Shown one piece after another: positions 34,450-43,452 of a stretch of DNA of 44,938 bases. The first letter of the stretch is position 1, and the number at the start of each line of letters is the position of its first letter. Source of the DNA: Bacteroidota bacterium. Its GTDB lineage: Bacteria > Bacteroidota > Bacteroidia > Chitinophagales > Saprospiraceae. Where the stretch lies: contig JAHEAQ010000033.1 of NCBI GenBank assembly GCA_024642705.1, forward strand, positions 1 to 44,938, in the 5' to 3' direction. The notes below the pieces were generated by a model. That model worked only from the letters and a program-made list of their open reading frames with translations, was not told the origin of the DNA and made no database searches. Made by a program: the position numbers and the translations under genes.

Positions 34450-34654
34450 AATCGCAGAAAATCGGGAAGCCTTGGACCGATTTTCCGATTTTTATTTCTG
34501 GTTTTCCTTGTGAATGGAATTTTGTTAAATAGATAGAATTCTTGCTTGAAAAAATAATCTCGAATGCTATATACAAGGAAAAATGCCTTTGAAAAACTGA
34601 CTTTTTTGTTTCGTTTTTTGGTCACTCAAAAAATGAAAAATTAGCTCTTACTTC
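34450..34654 (+). repeat. Repeat module B, copy 2 (205 bp)
   Basis: This is the second exact copy of 34057-34261. Sequence diverges immediately after CTTC at the right end. Confidence 0.85.
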
Positions 34655-34737
34655 AATAAATAATTGACCAATGTGTATCAATATTCAACTTTGCAACTAA
34701 TATAGTTACACCCCATATTTAATTCTTTAAATAAAAA

Positions 34738-36357
34738 CTATACAATGGTCCGACGGATAGGATCCCATTCAACCTTTCTATTTTCTACATAAGATTTATG
34801 AACCATCAATACTGCCACCGTATCATCAAATGCTTTTTCAATATTACATCCTGTTGTCCCTCCATTTCGAATTACATCGATCCATTCTTTTAGGTGTAGA
34901 TGGGTAATATCCATGCTTTGCCCCTGAACTTTTGTGTCGATTAGCCCTCGTTCAGCATAATATTGCTCTGTTGCTGATGTTACTCCATCCACATCAATAA
35001 CCGTATTAGAAGGATAGGTATAAAAAGGTTTGTCAACATCAATAAGACCACTTTTAATTTTGTTTTTGTATTGTGTTGAATCACTATTTGCTATAATCTC
35101 GAGATTATTTCCTACAATCATACTAGCATCGTGGCCCATAAAAACACGACCTCTAGAACGACTATTTGCTAATGACGCACTATACAGCATGGTAAATTGC
35201 CTATCTGGAAATTCTAGCACGGATTGAAAGGTATCTGGCATGTCACGATCTTCTTTGTGAAAATAAATTCCTCCTGAAGATATTACTGATTTTGGTATTC
35301 CAAAGCCCATTATTTGGTTCAAGGCGTCGACTTCATGAGAAAACAATTGCCCGGCAAGTCCCGTGTCATAAGCAAACCATCTCGCCCATCCATAATAACG
35401 TTCTATATCAAAAGGAATTTTTTTAGTATTGCCCAACCATTGTTTCCAGTCTATTGAATCTGCCGAGCCAGATTTAAGTTTGCCATTGCTATCCAAATGC
35501 CTTATCCATGCGCCACTTTTGGTGTTTCTATTTGTTGTTGTTTCAACCAGCGTTACTTTACCAAGAACGTTTTTCTCGATAATCTCCTTGGCTTTTTTGA
35601 ATGTTTCATTTTTACTGTTTTGATGCCCTAGTTGAAAAACAACACCGCTTTTATTAACAGCACCATAAACACGATGTAATTCATCTTCATTCATTGTCAT
35701 TGCTTTTTCACAATAGACATGTTTTCCAGCATTTACAGCATCAATAGTCATTTGTGCATGATGAAAGTCAGGAGTCGCAATTATTACAGCATCAATATCT
35801 GAACTCGCTAACAAATCTTGATATTTCAGATACCTCTTCACTTTTTCATTAACTGCCGGCTCTCCATTTGGTTGAATTCCATTAGCTACAATTTTAATTC
35901 CTTCAGCAGCCCGTTCATCAAAAACGTCACATATTCCTACAACTTGAACATTCAATAGTTGCTGATTGTAATATGTTTCAAGTTTTGATTTAGCACTATG
36001 GTTTTCATTTTTAGCATCAAATAATAGCTTATCAAAATCACCCTTATCCATAAAACCAGCTGCTTTTAGTAATGCTACTCCTCTTGACCCAACGCCAATA
36101 ATGCCTATACGAATAAGCTTTTCTGAACTCCCTATGGAGGTTCTTGGAAGAATTGTTGGAGCATTAGAAGTTAGACCTAAATCCAATTGAACAATTGTAT
36201 TTTTAGCTTTATCTAAAGTTTTATTTTTCCAATATTCAATGGTAAATAATCCGAGAAAAGGAACAGCTGCCAATCCTTTGAAAACTGCCCTTCTGGAAAT
36301 ATTTGTATTCAATACTTCGTGGGATTTGTTCCTGCCTTTATCTTTTTTGTTTGTCAT
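34738..36357 (-). CDS. Gfo/Idh/MocA-family oxidoreductase with Tat signal
   Basis: A 539-residue NAD(P)-dependent sugar or cyclitol oxidoreductase. The N-terminus NISRRAVFKGLAAVPFLGLF is a twin-arginine signal, so the folded, cofactor-loaded enzyme is probably exported. The Rossmann start is LIRIGIIGVGSRGVALLKAA, followed by AVIIATPDFHHAQMTIDAVNAGKHVYCEKAMT, where EKAM corresponds to the family's catalytic EKP-type lysine. The C-terminal alpha/beta domain contains GLAGQLFSHEVDALNQIMGFG. The length exceeds the ~350-residue minimum because of the signal and insertions, usual for exported Bacteroidota members. It lies alone between the repeats and the divergent polysaccharide operon. Substrate is unknown. 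Confidence 0.88.
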   Translation of the reverse strand: MTNKKDKGRNKSHEVLNTNISRRAVFKGLAAVPFLGLFTIEYWKNKTLDKAKNTIVQLDLGLTSNAPTILPRTSIGSSEKLIRIGIIGVGSRGVALLKAAGFMDKGDFDKLLFDAKNENHSAKSKLETYYNQQLLNVQVVGICDVFDERAAEGIKIVANGIQPNGEPAVNEKVKRYLKYQDLLASSDIDAVIIATPDFHHAQMTIDAVNAGKHVYCEKAMTMNEDELHRVYGAVNKSGVVFQLGHQNSKNETFKKAKEIIEKNVLGKVTLVETTTNRNTKSGAWIRHLDSNGKLKSGSADSIDWKQWLGNTKKIPFDIERYYGWARWFAYDTGLAGQLFSHEVDALNQIMGFGIPKSVISSGGIYFHKEDRDMPDTFQSVLEFPDRQFTMLYSASLANSRSRGRVFMGHDASMIVGNNLEIIANSDSTQYKNKIKSGLIDVDKPFYTYPSNTVIDVDGVTSATEQYYAERGLIDTKVQGQSMDITHLHLKEWIDVIRNGGTTGCNIEKAFDDTVAVLMVHKSYVENRKVEWDPIRRTIV

Positions 36358-36652
36358 AATATTTATCTTTTTTGAAATGGAATTGATAATTGAACATAAG
36401 CGAGTCGTTTATTTTCACCACCCTTTTGTATTCAAAAAACCATGCTTCTTTGTTAAATTCATTAATATAAATTTCTCTTAAAATTACCACTCAAATTTTT
36501 ATTTGAAGAACATTTTATATGCTAAAAAGCTGAGAAAACAACTTTTTAAAGGCAAACTAATTCCATATTCTATATTTATTCTTTTATTTTGTCCTTCCAT
36601 ATATATTGGAATACTTTTAAGCTCCCCAAAATAGAAAAAAATTAAAGCCCCC
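36358..36652. other. Divergent promoter region, nothing specific seen
   Basis: This 295-bp AT-rich gap separates the minus-strand oxidoreductase and the plus-strand polysaccharide operon starting at 36653. It presumably holds both promoters, but no consensus -7 box, palindrome or RNA motif was found. Confidence 0.4.
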
Positions 36653-38239
36653 ATGAAATCTAATAAAACCTTAATTTTGCATTTAGAAGCTGCAGAGCCT
36701 TCTTTGATAGAAAAATGGTGTGATGAAGGCGTCCTTCCAACTTTGCAAAAATTAAAAGAAAATGGTTCTTATTGTCGATTGTTCTCTCCAGGATATATCG
36801 ATAGCGGTTGTGTTTGGCCCACTTTTTCAACAGGAACAAATCCAGGGAAACATGGAATGGGGTTTTACCACCGTCAATTGCAAAATGGAACTTATCATGT
36901 CGTTAAAAAATATGCCACCGATCTAATAGGTGAACATTTTTGGGATTTATTATCGCAACAAAATTACAAAATGTTGGTAATGGATATGCCTCTAACGTTT
37001 CCTAAAAAATCCTTTAATGGAACAATTGTTTGTAATTGGGGTGATGAACATGCTTCTTATAAACCATCCTCTTTTCCACACAATGTAATTGATGATATTA
37101 TACGTGATTATGGACATAATGTGTTAAATACATGGTACCAAAATAGCTTGCTTTCAAAGGAAGAATGGAAAAAATTGTCTGATAATATTCTTGAAGCAAT
37201 TAAATTAAGAGAAGAAATTTATGCGGATCTGCTTAAAAATAAAGAATGGGATGGCGCTGTTTTAAATTTTGGAGAAATTCATTGGGCTGGCCACATGGCT
37301 TGGCACTTACATGATAAGACTCATCCTGAATATGATCAGGATATTGTAGATTATTGCGGGGACATTATTTTAAAATCTTATCAAGCTCTAGATACTTGTC
37401 TTGCAAATTTATTAAATGATCTGCCTGAAGACACCTCGATAATTTTATTATCCTCATTAGGAATGGGTGCGCAAGTGGGAGGAGAAATGATGCTGGACGA
37501 AATACTCCAAAAACTTGGAATGGTTCCTACTGAAAATGCAATTAAACAAGGACTTTTTAGTAAATGGGTTAGTAAAATATTGCCCGGAAAACAAGGCATG
37601 AGTTATGCTATTCAGAAGACTGAAAGAGTTTTTTCTCCTAAACTGATTATGTTTATCAAAAAATTTTTTCCAACTAAATTTTGGGAAAAGTGGACTCGTC
37701 GGTATTTAGACATTGGGAATAAAAGATCTAAAAGTTTAGCATTTCAGGTTCCTGGCGATCACTCCGGATTAATTAGAATTAATTTAAAAGGAAGAGAACC
37801 AAAAGGAAAGATTACCAAAGGCGAAGAGTATAATAAGCTATGTGATTTTTTGATCAAGGCTTTATTAGATATCAAAGATTCTAAAGATGGTACTCCAGTA
37901 GTAAAAGAAGTGATAAAAATACAAGAAAGAATTTCTGGTAATCATGTTGATGAACTTCCGGATTTAGCTGTAATTTGGAGAGCGGACAAACCAATTGAAG
38001 TTGTGGAATCGCCTTTAATTGGTAAAATTAAAATTAAAGAATTTCATAAGCGATCTGGCGGCCATATTAATAATGGTTTTCTATTGGCTTCAGGAAATAA
38101 ATTTAACAAGGGGAAAAAGCTTCCTCTGCATGATCTAATGGATGTTGCCCCTACTATTTTGAAACTTTTCAATATTTCTATTCCAGAGAATATGGATGGT
38201 AAAATAATAAACGATGTTTTTAATATTTCGGAAAATTAA
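36653..38239 (+). CDS. Alkaline-phosphatase-superfamily (type I phosphodiesterase-like) protein with altered metal site
   Basis: A 528-residue soluble protein of the phosphodiesterase/AP fold. The N-terminal strand and nucleophile block are recognisable (LILHLEAAEPSLIEKWCDEGVLPTL, then SGCVWPTFSTGTNPGKHGMGFYHR). A third block, VLNFGEIHWAGHMAWHLHD, and the C-terminal RSGGHINNGFLLASG with its His are present. However, the first-strand Asp of related GLDGA-type proteins is Glu, and the usual SDHGMG / SLHGMG metal block reads SSLGMG, lacking Asp and His. It may be inactive or use fewer metals. It opens a plus-strand operon and is followed 28 bp later by a sulfotransferase, suggesting a link to sulfated or phosphorylated glycans. 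Confidence 0.75.
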   Translation: MKSNKTLILHLEAAEPSLIEKWCDEGVLPTLQKLKENGSYCRLFSPGYIDSGCVWPTFSTGTNPGKHGMGFYHRQLQNGTYHVVKKYATDLIGEHFWDLLSQQNYKMLVMDMPLTFPKKSFNGTIVCNWGDEHASYKPSSFPHNVIDDIIRDYGHNVLNTWYQNSLLSKEEWKKLSDNILEAIKLREEIYADLLKNKEWDGAVLNFGEIHWAGHMAWHLHDKTHPEYDQDIVDYCGDIILKSYQALDTCLANLLNDLPEDTSIILLSSLGMGAQVGGEMMLDEILQKLGMVPTENAIKQGLFSKWVSKILPGKQGMSYAIQKTERVFSPKLIMFIKKFFPTKFWEKWTRRYLDIGNKRSKSLAFQVPGDHSGLIRINLKGREPKGKITKGEEYNKLCDFLIKALLDIKDSKDGTPVVKEVIKIQERISGNHVDELPDLAVIWRADKPIEVVESPLIGKIKIKEFHKRSGGHINNGFLLASGNKFNKGKKLPLHDLMDVAPTILKLFNISIPENMDGKIINDVFNISEN

Positions 38240-38267
38240 ACTTTTCTATTATTGTGAATAGATCACT

Positions 38268-39137
38268 ATGAATACTGTGAATAGAAAAATAGACTTTATT
38301 GGAATTGGTGCTTATAAATCTGCAACCTCTACTATTTCCGTATTGTTGAACGAACATCCTGAAATCTGTCTTTCTGTTCCCAAAGAAATTAGATTTTTTA
38401 ACTCCGGTTCAAGAAAAGATCTCGAAAATAAAGATTATAACAAATCCATTGACTGGTACTTTAAGCATTTTAATCATTGTGACCCAAATAAAATTATGGG
38501 CGAATTTTCCCCCATATATTTAATTGACGATGATGCTCCTAGGAACATTTTTGAAACTTTTCCAGAAGTTAAACTGCTTTTATGCATAAGAAATCCTATT
38601 GACCGTGCATATTCTGATTATCAAATGTTAAAAAATTATGTGCACTTAGAAACATCCTCTTTTCATGATAGTATTAGAAACAATCCGCATTATATTGAAA
38701 ATGGTCTTTATTATAAACACTTGATGCGGTATCTAGAATATTTCGATTTGGAAAAAATTCACATTATTGATTTCGATTCTTTAAAAACAAATCCAGAAAT
38801 AGAAATTAAAAATTTATACCATTTCTTAGGCGTTCAAGATTCTTTTTTACCTTCTAATTTATACCATAAAAGCAATCCCGCAAAATTAACTCGATTCAAT
38901 TTCCTTAGACTTCTAGAATTTAAAACCAAAAGATTTATTGCACATAATGGTGGTGGTTTTATCATCAATTGGCTGAAAAAACACAACATCCACAAATTGA
39001 CAGAAAAGATCTATTCCAAACCACATCAATACAAACCAATGACAGAAAATGATCGAAATTACTTACAAAGTGTTTTTTCTGCAGATATAAAGTCATTGTC
39101 AGAATTGCTAAAAAGAGATTTCTCAAGCTGGAAATAA
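38268..39137 (+). CDS. PAPS-dependent sulfotransferase
   Basis: A 289-residue sulfotransferase of the carbohydrate (heparan-sulfate N-sulfotransferase-like) type. The 5'-phosphosulfate loop is GIGAYKSATSTISVLLNEHPEI (residues ~12-33) with its Lys. The 3'-phosphate block is LLLCIRNPIDRAYSDYQML (~106-124) with the conserved Arg and Ser. It transfers sulfate from PAPS to a hydroxyl or amine, probably of the glycan built by the next genes. It is the second gene of the operon, 10 bp before the first GT2 gene. No PAPS synthesis genes are in the window. Confidence 0.88.
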   Translation: MNTVNRKIDFIGIGAYKSATSTISVLLNEHPEICLSVPKEIRFFNSGSRKDLENKDYNKSIDWYFKHFNHCDPNKIMGEFSPIYLIDDDAPRNIFETFPEVKLLLCIRNPIDRAYSDYQMLKNYVHLETSSFHDSIRNNPHYIENGLYYKHLMRYLEYFDLEKIHIIDFDSLKTNPEIEIKNLYHFLGVQDSFLPSNLYHKSNPAKLTRFNFLRLLEFKTKRFIAHNGGGFIINWLKKHNIHKLTEKIYSKPHQYKPMTENDRNYLQSVFSADIKSLSELLKRDFSSWK

Positions 39138-39147
39138 ATATTATAAA

Positions 39148-40182
39148 TTGAATAATCTAAACTCTGTTCCTAAAGTAAGTATCATGATTTCTGTTTATAA
39201 TCAGATGCATTGCTTGCAAAAAGCACTAAATTCTGCATTGAGTCAAGATTATTCAAATATTGAAGTTGTAATAGGGGATGATTGTTCTTTTGATGGCAAT
39301 GTGAAAATGATTGTCGAAAAAAATAATGATTCTAGAATAAAATATTTTAGGAATGAACAAAATTTGGGTGTTTCCAGAAATTTTCATAGAATGGTTACTA
39401 CTTATTCTTCTGGAGATTATGCTATTATGTTAAATGCAGATGATTATTGGATAGACAATCAATTTATAAGTAAGTCGATGGCAATATTTCAGGAAGACTC
39501 GGAAGTTGTATTGGTTTTTGGGGATGTAAAAATCCATTTAGAAGGAAATGATTCTTTTTTCGAGGATAAAATGCATAAAAGTTTGCCTCGTATTATTGAT
39601 GGAAATCAGTTTTTTATCTATTACAATAAAGGTTATTCTTTACCTCATCTTTGTTGTTTATACAATAGAAAACTAGCAGAACAATTAAATTTCTACGATC
39701 ATGATGGCCTAAGTGAAGATTGGGAGGCTTTTCTAAAAATAATCATTGGGAAAAAACTGGGATATTTAAATTCAACCGTTGGCGTACTTACAAGAAATTC
39801 ACATAATTTTACTAAGATTACCAATATTGAACATTTAAACAAAGCGTATAAATATATTATATCGGTATACAAGTATGCTAAAACTCAAAACGTTTTTGAT
39901 AGCGAAACACTCGATAAATGGCGATTTTTAATGTTAAAAAGACATCATATTAAATGGATTGTTAAATTGCATTTTCTCGACAAGAATAAATTGGCTCAAT
40001 ACAAAATATTAGTAAAAACTGAACACCCTGAAATTTATAAAAGCATTCTGTGGGATAAAAGATATTGGGGTTATTTAATGATCCGAAAATCTCCCTTCTT
40101 ATTAAGATGGGTTTTTAAAAATATTCTTCATCAAGAATCTTTTATTGCTGATCTTTTGGTACATAGAAATAAAAGGAAATGA
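39148..40182 (+). CDS. GT2-family glycosyltransferase (tandem copy 1, TTG start)
   Basis: A 344-residue GT-A glycosyltransferase. The nucleotide-sugar strand is VSIMISVYNQMHCLQKALNSALSQDY; the acidic residues are in VVIGDDCSFDGN and LNADDYW (DxD-like); an ED motif follows in GLSEDWEAFL. The only in-frame ATG near the start lies inside the first beta strand, so TTG at 39148 is chosen; it gives an N-terminus aligning with the paralogue just downstream. Its stop overlaps the next ATG by four bases. No membrane helix. It probably adds one sugar to the surface-glycan repeat unit in the cytoplasm. Donor is unknown. Confidence 0.85.
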   Translation: MNNLNSVPKVSIMISVYNQMHCLQKALNSALSQDYSNIEVVIGDDCSFDGNVKMIVEKNNDSRIKYFRNEQNLGVSRNFHRMVTTYSSGDYAIMLNADDYWIDNQFISKSMAIFQEDSEVVLVFGDVKIHLEGNDSFFEDKMHKSLPRIIDGNQFFIYYNKGYSLPHLCCLYNRKLAEQLNFYDHDGLSEDWEAFLKIIIGKKLGYLNSTVGVLTRNSHNFTKITNIEHLNKAYKYIISVYKYAKTQNVFDSETLDKWRFLMLKRHHIKWIVKLHFLDKNKLAQYKILVKTEHPEIYKSILWDKRYWGYLMIRKSPFLLRWVFKNILHQESFIADLLVHRNKRK

Positions 40183-41225
40183 ATCATAAAGATTTTTTGA
40201 TCAATAATGTCGCTTTACCTGAAGTAAGTGTCCTAATTTCAGTTTATAATCAGATACCTTTTTTAAAAAAAGCTTTGGAATCAGCTTTGAATCAAGATTA
40301 TCCAAATATTGAAATAATTATTGGCGATGATTGTTCAACCGACGGAAATGTAGAGGCATTTATTGAAAAGTATAAAGATCCAAGAATAAAATATTTTAGG
40401 AACGAGCAAAATTTAGGCGTTTCTGGAAACTATAAAAGAATGCTCGCCACACATTCATCCGGCGTATATGCAATTGTGCTTAATGCAGATGATTATTGGA
40501 TTGACAATAGTTTTATTAGCCAATGTGTCTCAATTTTTCAAGAAGATTCTAAAGTTGAACTGGTTTTTGGGGATATAAAAATGCATTTACAAGGAAATAA
40601 TACTTTTTTTGAAGATAAGATGCACAAAAAGTTATCCCGAATTACTGATGGAAACCAATTTTTTATTGATTACAACAAAGGTTATTCTCTTCCACATCTC
40701 AGTTGCTTATACAATCGAAAACGTGCTGTTGAATTGAAGTTTTATGAAAATGATGGTATCAGCGAAGATTGGGGTTCATTGCTAAAAATAATCATTGGAA
40801 AAAAAATAGGATACATTCCTAACCCTATTGGTATACTTACTCGAAATTTTCTAAATTATTCTAAGAATACAAGTGTAAAAAACTTACAGATAGCAGATAA
40901 ATATATAAATAATCTGTACAAATTTGCCAAAGAACAAAATGTGTTTGATCCTGCTGTTATTGATCAATGGCGATTTTTAATGTTAAAAAGACATCATATT
41001 AAATGGCTTGTCAAACTTTATTTTCTGGACAAAAATAAAATGGCTGAATACAAACTATTTGTAAAAGCTGAACACCCCGAAATTTATAAAAGCATATTGT
41101 GGGATAAAAGATATTGGGGTTATTTGATGATAAGGAAATCACCTTTTTTATTAAAATTGGTTTTTAAAAATGTATTGAACCAAGAATCGTTTGTTGCTGA
41201 TCTTTTAGTTCATAGAAATAGATGA
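40179..41225 (+). CDS. GT2-family glycosyltransferase (tandem copy 2)
   Basis: A 348-residue paralogue of the preceding gene, about two thirds identical by eye, with strongest conservation in the C-terminal ~90 residues (WRFLMLKRHHIKW, HPEIYKSILWDKRYWGYLMI). A 41-bp stretch is identical in both (39917-39957 and 40966-41006). Motifs are VSVLISVYNQIPFLKKALESAL, IIIGDDCSTDGN, LNADDYW and GISEDWGSLL. It overlaps genes on both sides by four bases. The pair probably arose by tandem duplication and may add successive or different sugars. Confidence 0.88.
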   Translation: MNHKDFLINNVALPEVSVLISVYNQIPFLKKALESALNQDYPNIEIIIGDDCSTDGNVEAFIEKYKDPRIKYFRNEQNLGVSGNYKRMLATHSSGVYAIVLNADDYWIDNSFISQCVSIFQEDSKVELVFGDIKMHLQGNNTFFEDKMHKKLSRITDGNQFFIDYNKGYSLPHLSCLYNRKRAVELKFYENDGISEDWGSLLKIIIGKKIGYIPNPIGILTRNFLNYSKNTSVKNLQIADKYINNLYKFAKEQNVFDPAVIDQWRFLMLKRHHIKWLVKLYFLDKNKMAEYKLFVKAEHPEIYKSILWDKRYWGYLMIRKSPFLLKLVFKNVLNQESFVADLLVHRNR

Positions 41226-42220
41226 GTATGAAATATAGGCATTTCGGAAATACTGATTTGAAAGTATCGGAAATTGGATTGGGTTGCAATAAATTGGGTA
41301 ATAGTTTGTTTGATAAATCTAAAGAGAAAGATAATATCAAATTAGTTCATCAAGCCCATGAACTTGGAATTAATATTTTCGATTTATCGCCCTCCTACAA
41401 TTATGGGGATACGGAGAAAATGATTGGTAAAGCTTTTAAAGGAAATAGGCAACATGTAATTTATTCCACCAAAGTAGGACGATTGCCTTCTTCTTTAGCA
41501 AAATATGCCAAAAAAATGATGCCTATCGCTGGAGTCCTTCGCCCTTTTATTTCTCCATTCAAAAAAAGTTTAAAAAAGGCATCGAAGTCCCAGTTTGACT
41601 TTTCTGAAAATCAAATAAATACCTCTTTACAGAAAAGCATGCTTCAGCTGCAAACCGATTATATTGATTTGTTTCTTCTTCATAACCCATCCATTGATAT
41701 TTTACAGAAAGGTGATGTTTTTGAAGTATTAGAAAAATTAAAAAAGGAAGGGCATATTAGATATTATGGTGTTTCTATTGATACTGCAGAGGAAGCAAAA
41801 TTAGCAATGCAATATCCTGTCAGCGCTTTACAAATTCCATTTAATATAATACAACAAGAAACAGCCTTTAATATTTTTTCTCATATCAACCCTCAAAAAA
41901 ATCCTGGGATTATGGTTAAAACACCATTTTTAAGGGGTTTGTTAAGTTCCAAAAAATTAATTCGAGAAGAATATTTTACTGATAAGATGGTGAATCAAAT
42001 AAAATTAAAAAACGCTGAATTTGATTTTTTAACCAATAATCGGAATTTGAATCACATTGCTTTACAATTTGTTTTGCAACATTCACAAGTTTCCACCGCA
42101 CTTTGCGGAACAACTTCTATTCATCACTTGAAAGACAATATTAAACATGATTCGATGCCTCCCTTTTCACAAACAGAACTTGAAAAAATTAAATTAATCC
42201 AAGAAAAATATCCATTTTAA
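41222..42220 (+). CDS. Aldo/keto reductase
   Basis: A 332-residue NADPH-dependent AKR. The catalytic tetrad is visible: Asp in INIFDLSPSYNYGD, Tyr in SYNYGD, Lys in IYSTKVGRL and His in LFLLHNPS. N-terminal strand YRHFGNTDLKVSEIGLGCNKLG and C-terminal STALCGTTSIHHLKDNI are typical. The start overlaps the GT2 stop by four bases (ATGA); a second ATG two codons later is possible. As the last gene of the glycan operon it may make or modify a nucleotide sugar or aldehyde precursor. The exact substrate is not predictable. Confidence 0.87.
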   Translation: MSMKYRHFGNTDLKVSEIGLGCNKLGNSLFDKSKEKDNIKLVHQAHELGINIFDLSPSYNYGDTEKMIGKAFKGNRQHVIYSTKVGRLPSSLAKYAKKMMPIAGVLRPFISPFKKSLKKASKSQFDFSENQINTSLQKSMLQLQTDYIDLFLLHNPSIDILQKGDVFEVLEKLKKEGHIRYYGVSIDTAEEAKLAMQYPVSALQIPFNIIQQETAFNIFSHINPQKNPGIMVKTPFLRGLLSSKKLIREEYFTDKMVNQIKLKNAEFDFLTNNRNLNHIALQFVLQHSQVSTALCGTTSIHHLKDNIKHDSMPPFSQTELEKIKLIQEKYPF

Positions 42221-42268
42221 TTATTCGATTAACCCTCTAATTATTAACATGTTGTAACAGATATCTTT

Positions 42269-43450
42269 TTATTTAGTCCTAAGTAAATAATTCAATTTGT
42301 GCATCAACTTAATTGCAAAATGTACAAACTTATATTCTGTATATTTAAAAATCTTTATTTTGTAATATATTAAGTAAAGGAATTTTACTTGAAACGATGA
42401 GATAAAACACTTAATCATATTTCTTTTGGCATCTAAAAATACAACTTCTTTATCTTCAGTCACTATTATTTTATCGCCATTTGGATCATCAAAAAAGTAA
42501 TCAGATTCTTCTGTTTTATACTTTTTCTTTTTATCTCCTTTTTCAAAACCCTGTAACTGAAATTCACTGACTATTTTGACTTTTTTTGAAGGAAGTACAA
42601 AATCCAATGCTTGTCCCACATCAATCAAATAACTGTTGGCCATTTTCGTATGCAAATGGCTCATCAACCATAAACTTAAAGAACTAGCAACAAAAAAATA
42701 TATCGCATCTTGATTTTCTATGCTTTTATTATGTTCGAGAATTCTATTTAATAATTCCTCTCTTTTAGCAGAAGCCCCAAATTGATCAATTGGGATATGA
42801 TGAAAATTGTCAATGCTCAATAGCTTACCAAAATCTTTATAATATTCAGGGCCCACAATTATAATCTGATGATTATCTTTTACTTTTTGAAAGAATTGAT
42901 CCAAGTCACCATGAAAACCATAACTTCTCCATAGTATACCATTAAATGGTGTAAAGTCCTTTGGTAGAAAATTTTTTATTATTTGTTGGCGATCTCCAAG
43001 TCTCAAATCTCTACACTTTAATGTGCAATTAGTCTTAAGTCTTTTAAAAGTGCTGAAAGTAGGTATGTATGAATTTACAGAATGAGGAGGTGTACTTTGG
43101 GGATAAAAATCTAAATCAGAAACACCGTAAAAAAAATTTGAAGGCATTTCGTCCATTTTATTCAATATTTTTAAAATATCATAATACATTTTGGGTTCCA
43201 TATAAATGGTAGAAATACTTGAAAGCACTTCTGACATTGCATGGCTAAATCTCATAAAATATTCGTCATTATTTTGAATTTTTCTTAATTCAGGATAAAC
43301 TATCATTACACCTAGAATAACATCCCAAAAACCATGATTTTGTTTTGCATATGAAAAAAAAGATCTTGTTTTGATTCGGTCCAGGAAAAAATCAATGGTT
43401 GGATTGAAAACAAGAACTTCTGATTCTTTGGATAAGGGTGACTTCAGCAT
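42269..43450 (-). CDS. Uncharacterised protein, possible GT-D-fold glycosyltransferase
   Basis: A 393-residue protein without signal peptide or clear membrane helix. The middle (~165-285) resembles the GT-D/DUF1792 type: LWRSYGFHGDLDQFFQKV (with a DxD-like acidic pair), HQIIIVGPEYYKDFG, IPIDQFGASAKREELLNRIL, YFFVASSLSLWLMSHL and SYLIDVGQALDFV, matching the strands that end with AiDiG in that family. The last ~100 residues are basic (GDKKKKYK, a Lys-rich tail) and unrecognised. It is encoded 2 bp downstream of the NeuD-like gene, supporting a role in glycan assembly. The family call is tentative. Confidence 0.5.
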   Translation of the reverse strand: MLKSPLSKESEVLVFNPTIDFFLDRIKTRSFFSYAKQNHGFWDVILGVMIVYPELRKIQNNDEYFMRFSHAMSEVLSSISTIYMEPKMYYDILKILNKMDEMPSNFFYGVSDLDFYPQSTPPHSVNSYIPTFSTFKRLKTNCTLKCRDLRLGDRQQIIKNFLPKDFTPFNGILWRSYGFHGDLDQFFQKVKDNHQIIIVGPEYYKDFGKLLSIDNFHHIPIDQFGASAKREELLNRILEHNKSIENQDAIYFFVASSLSLWLMSHLHTKMANSYLIDVGQALDFVLPSKKVKIVSEFQLQGFEKGDKKKKYKTEESDYFFDDPNGDKIIVTEDKEVVFLDAKRNMIKCFISSFQVKFLYLIYYKIKIFKYTEYKFVHFAIKLMHKLNYLLRTK

Positions 43451-43452
43451 TA

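Larger units (their letters stand above)
33483..34737. other. 1.25-kb repeat-rich intergenic region
   Basis: No gene is supported. From left to right it holds a REP-like element (33695-33742), a 9-bp stem hairpin (33771-33795), a short repeat A (33858-33880), a ~178-bp imperfect palindrome (33881-34058), a 205-bp repeat B (34057-34261), then A again (34422-34444) and B again (34450-34654). Short frames within B are identical in both copies and are treated as by-products of the repeat. Confidence 0.7.

Noticed and set aside
33483-34737. CRISPR array
   Set aside because: The repeats are two long identical copies and a palindrome, not short regularly spaced units, and there are no cas genes.
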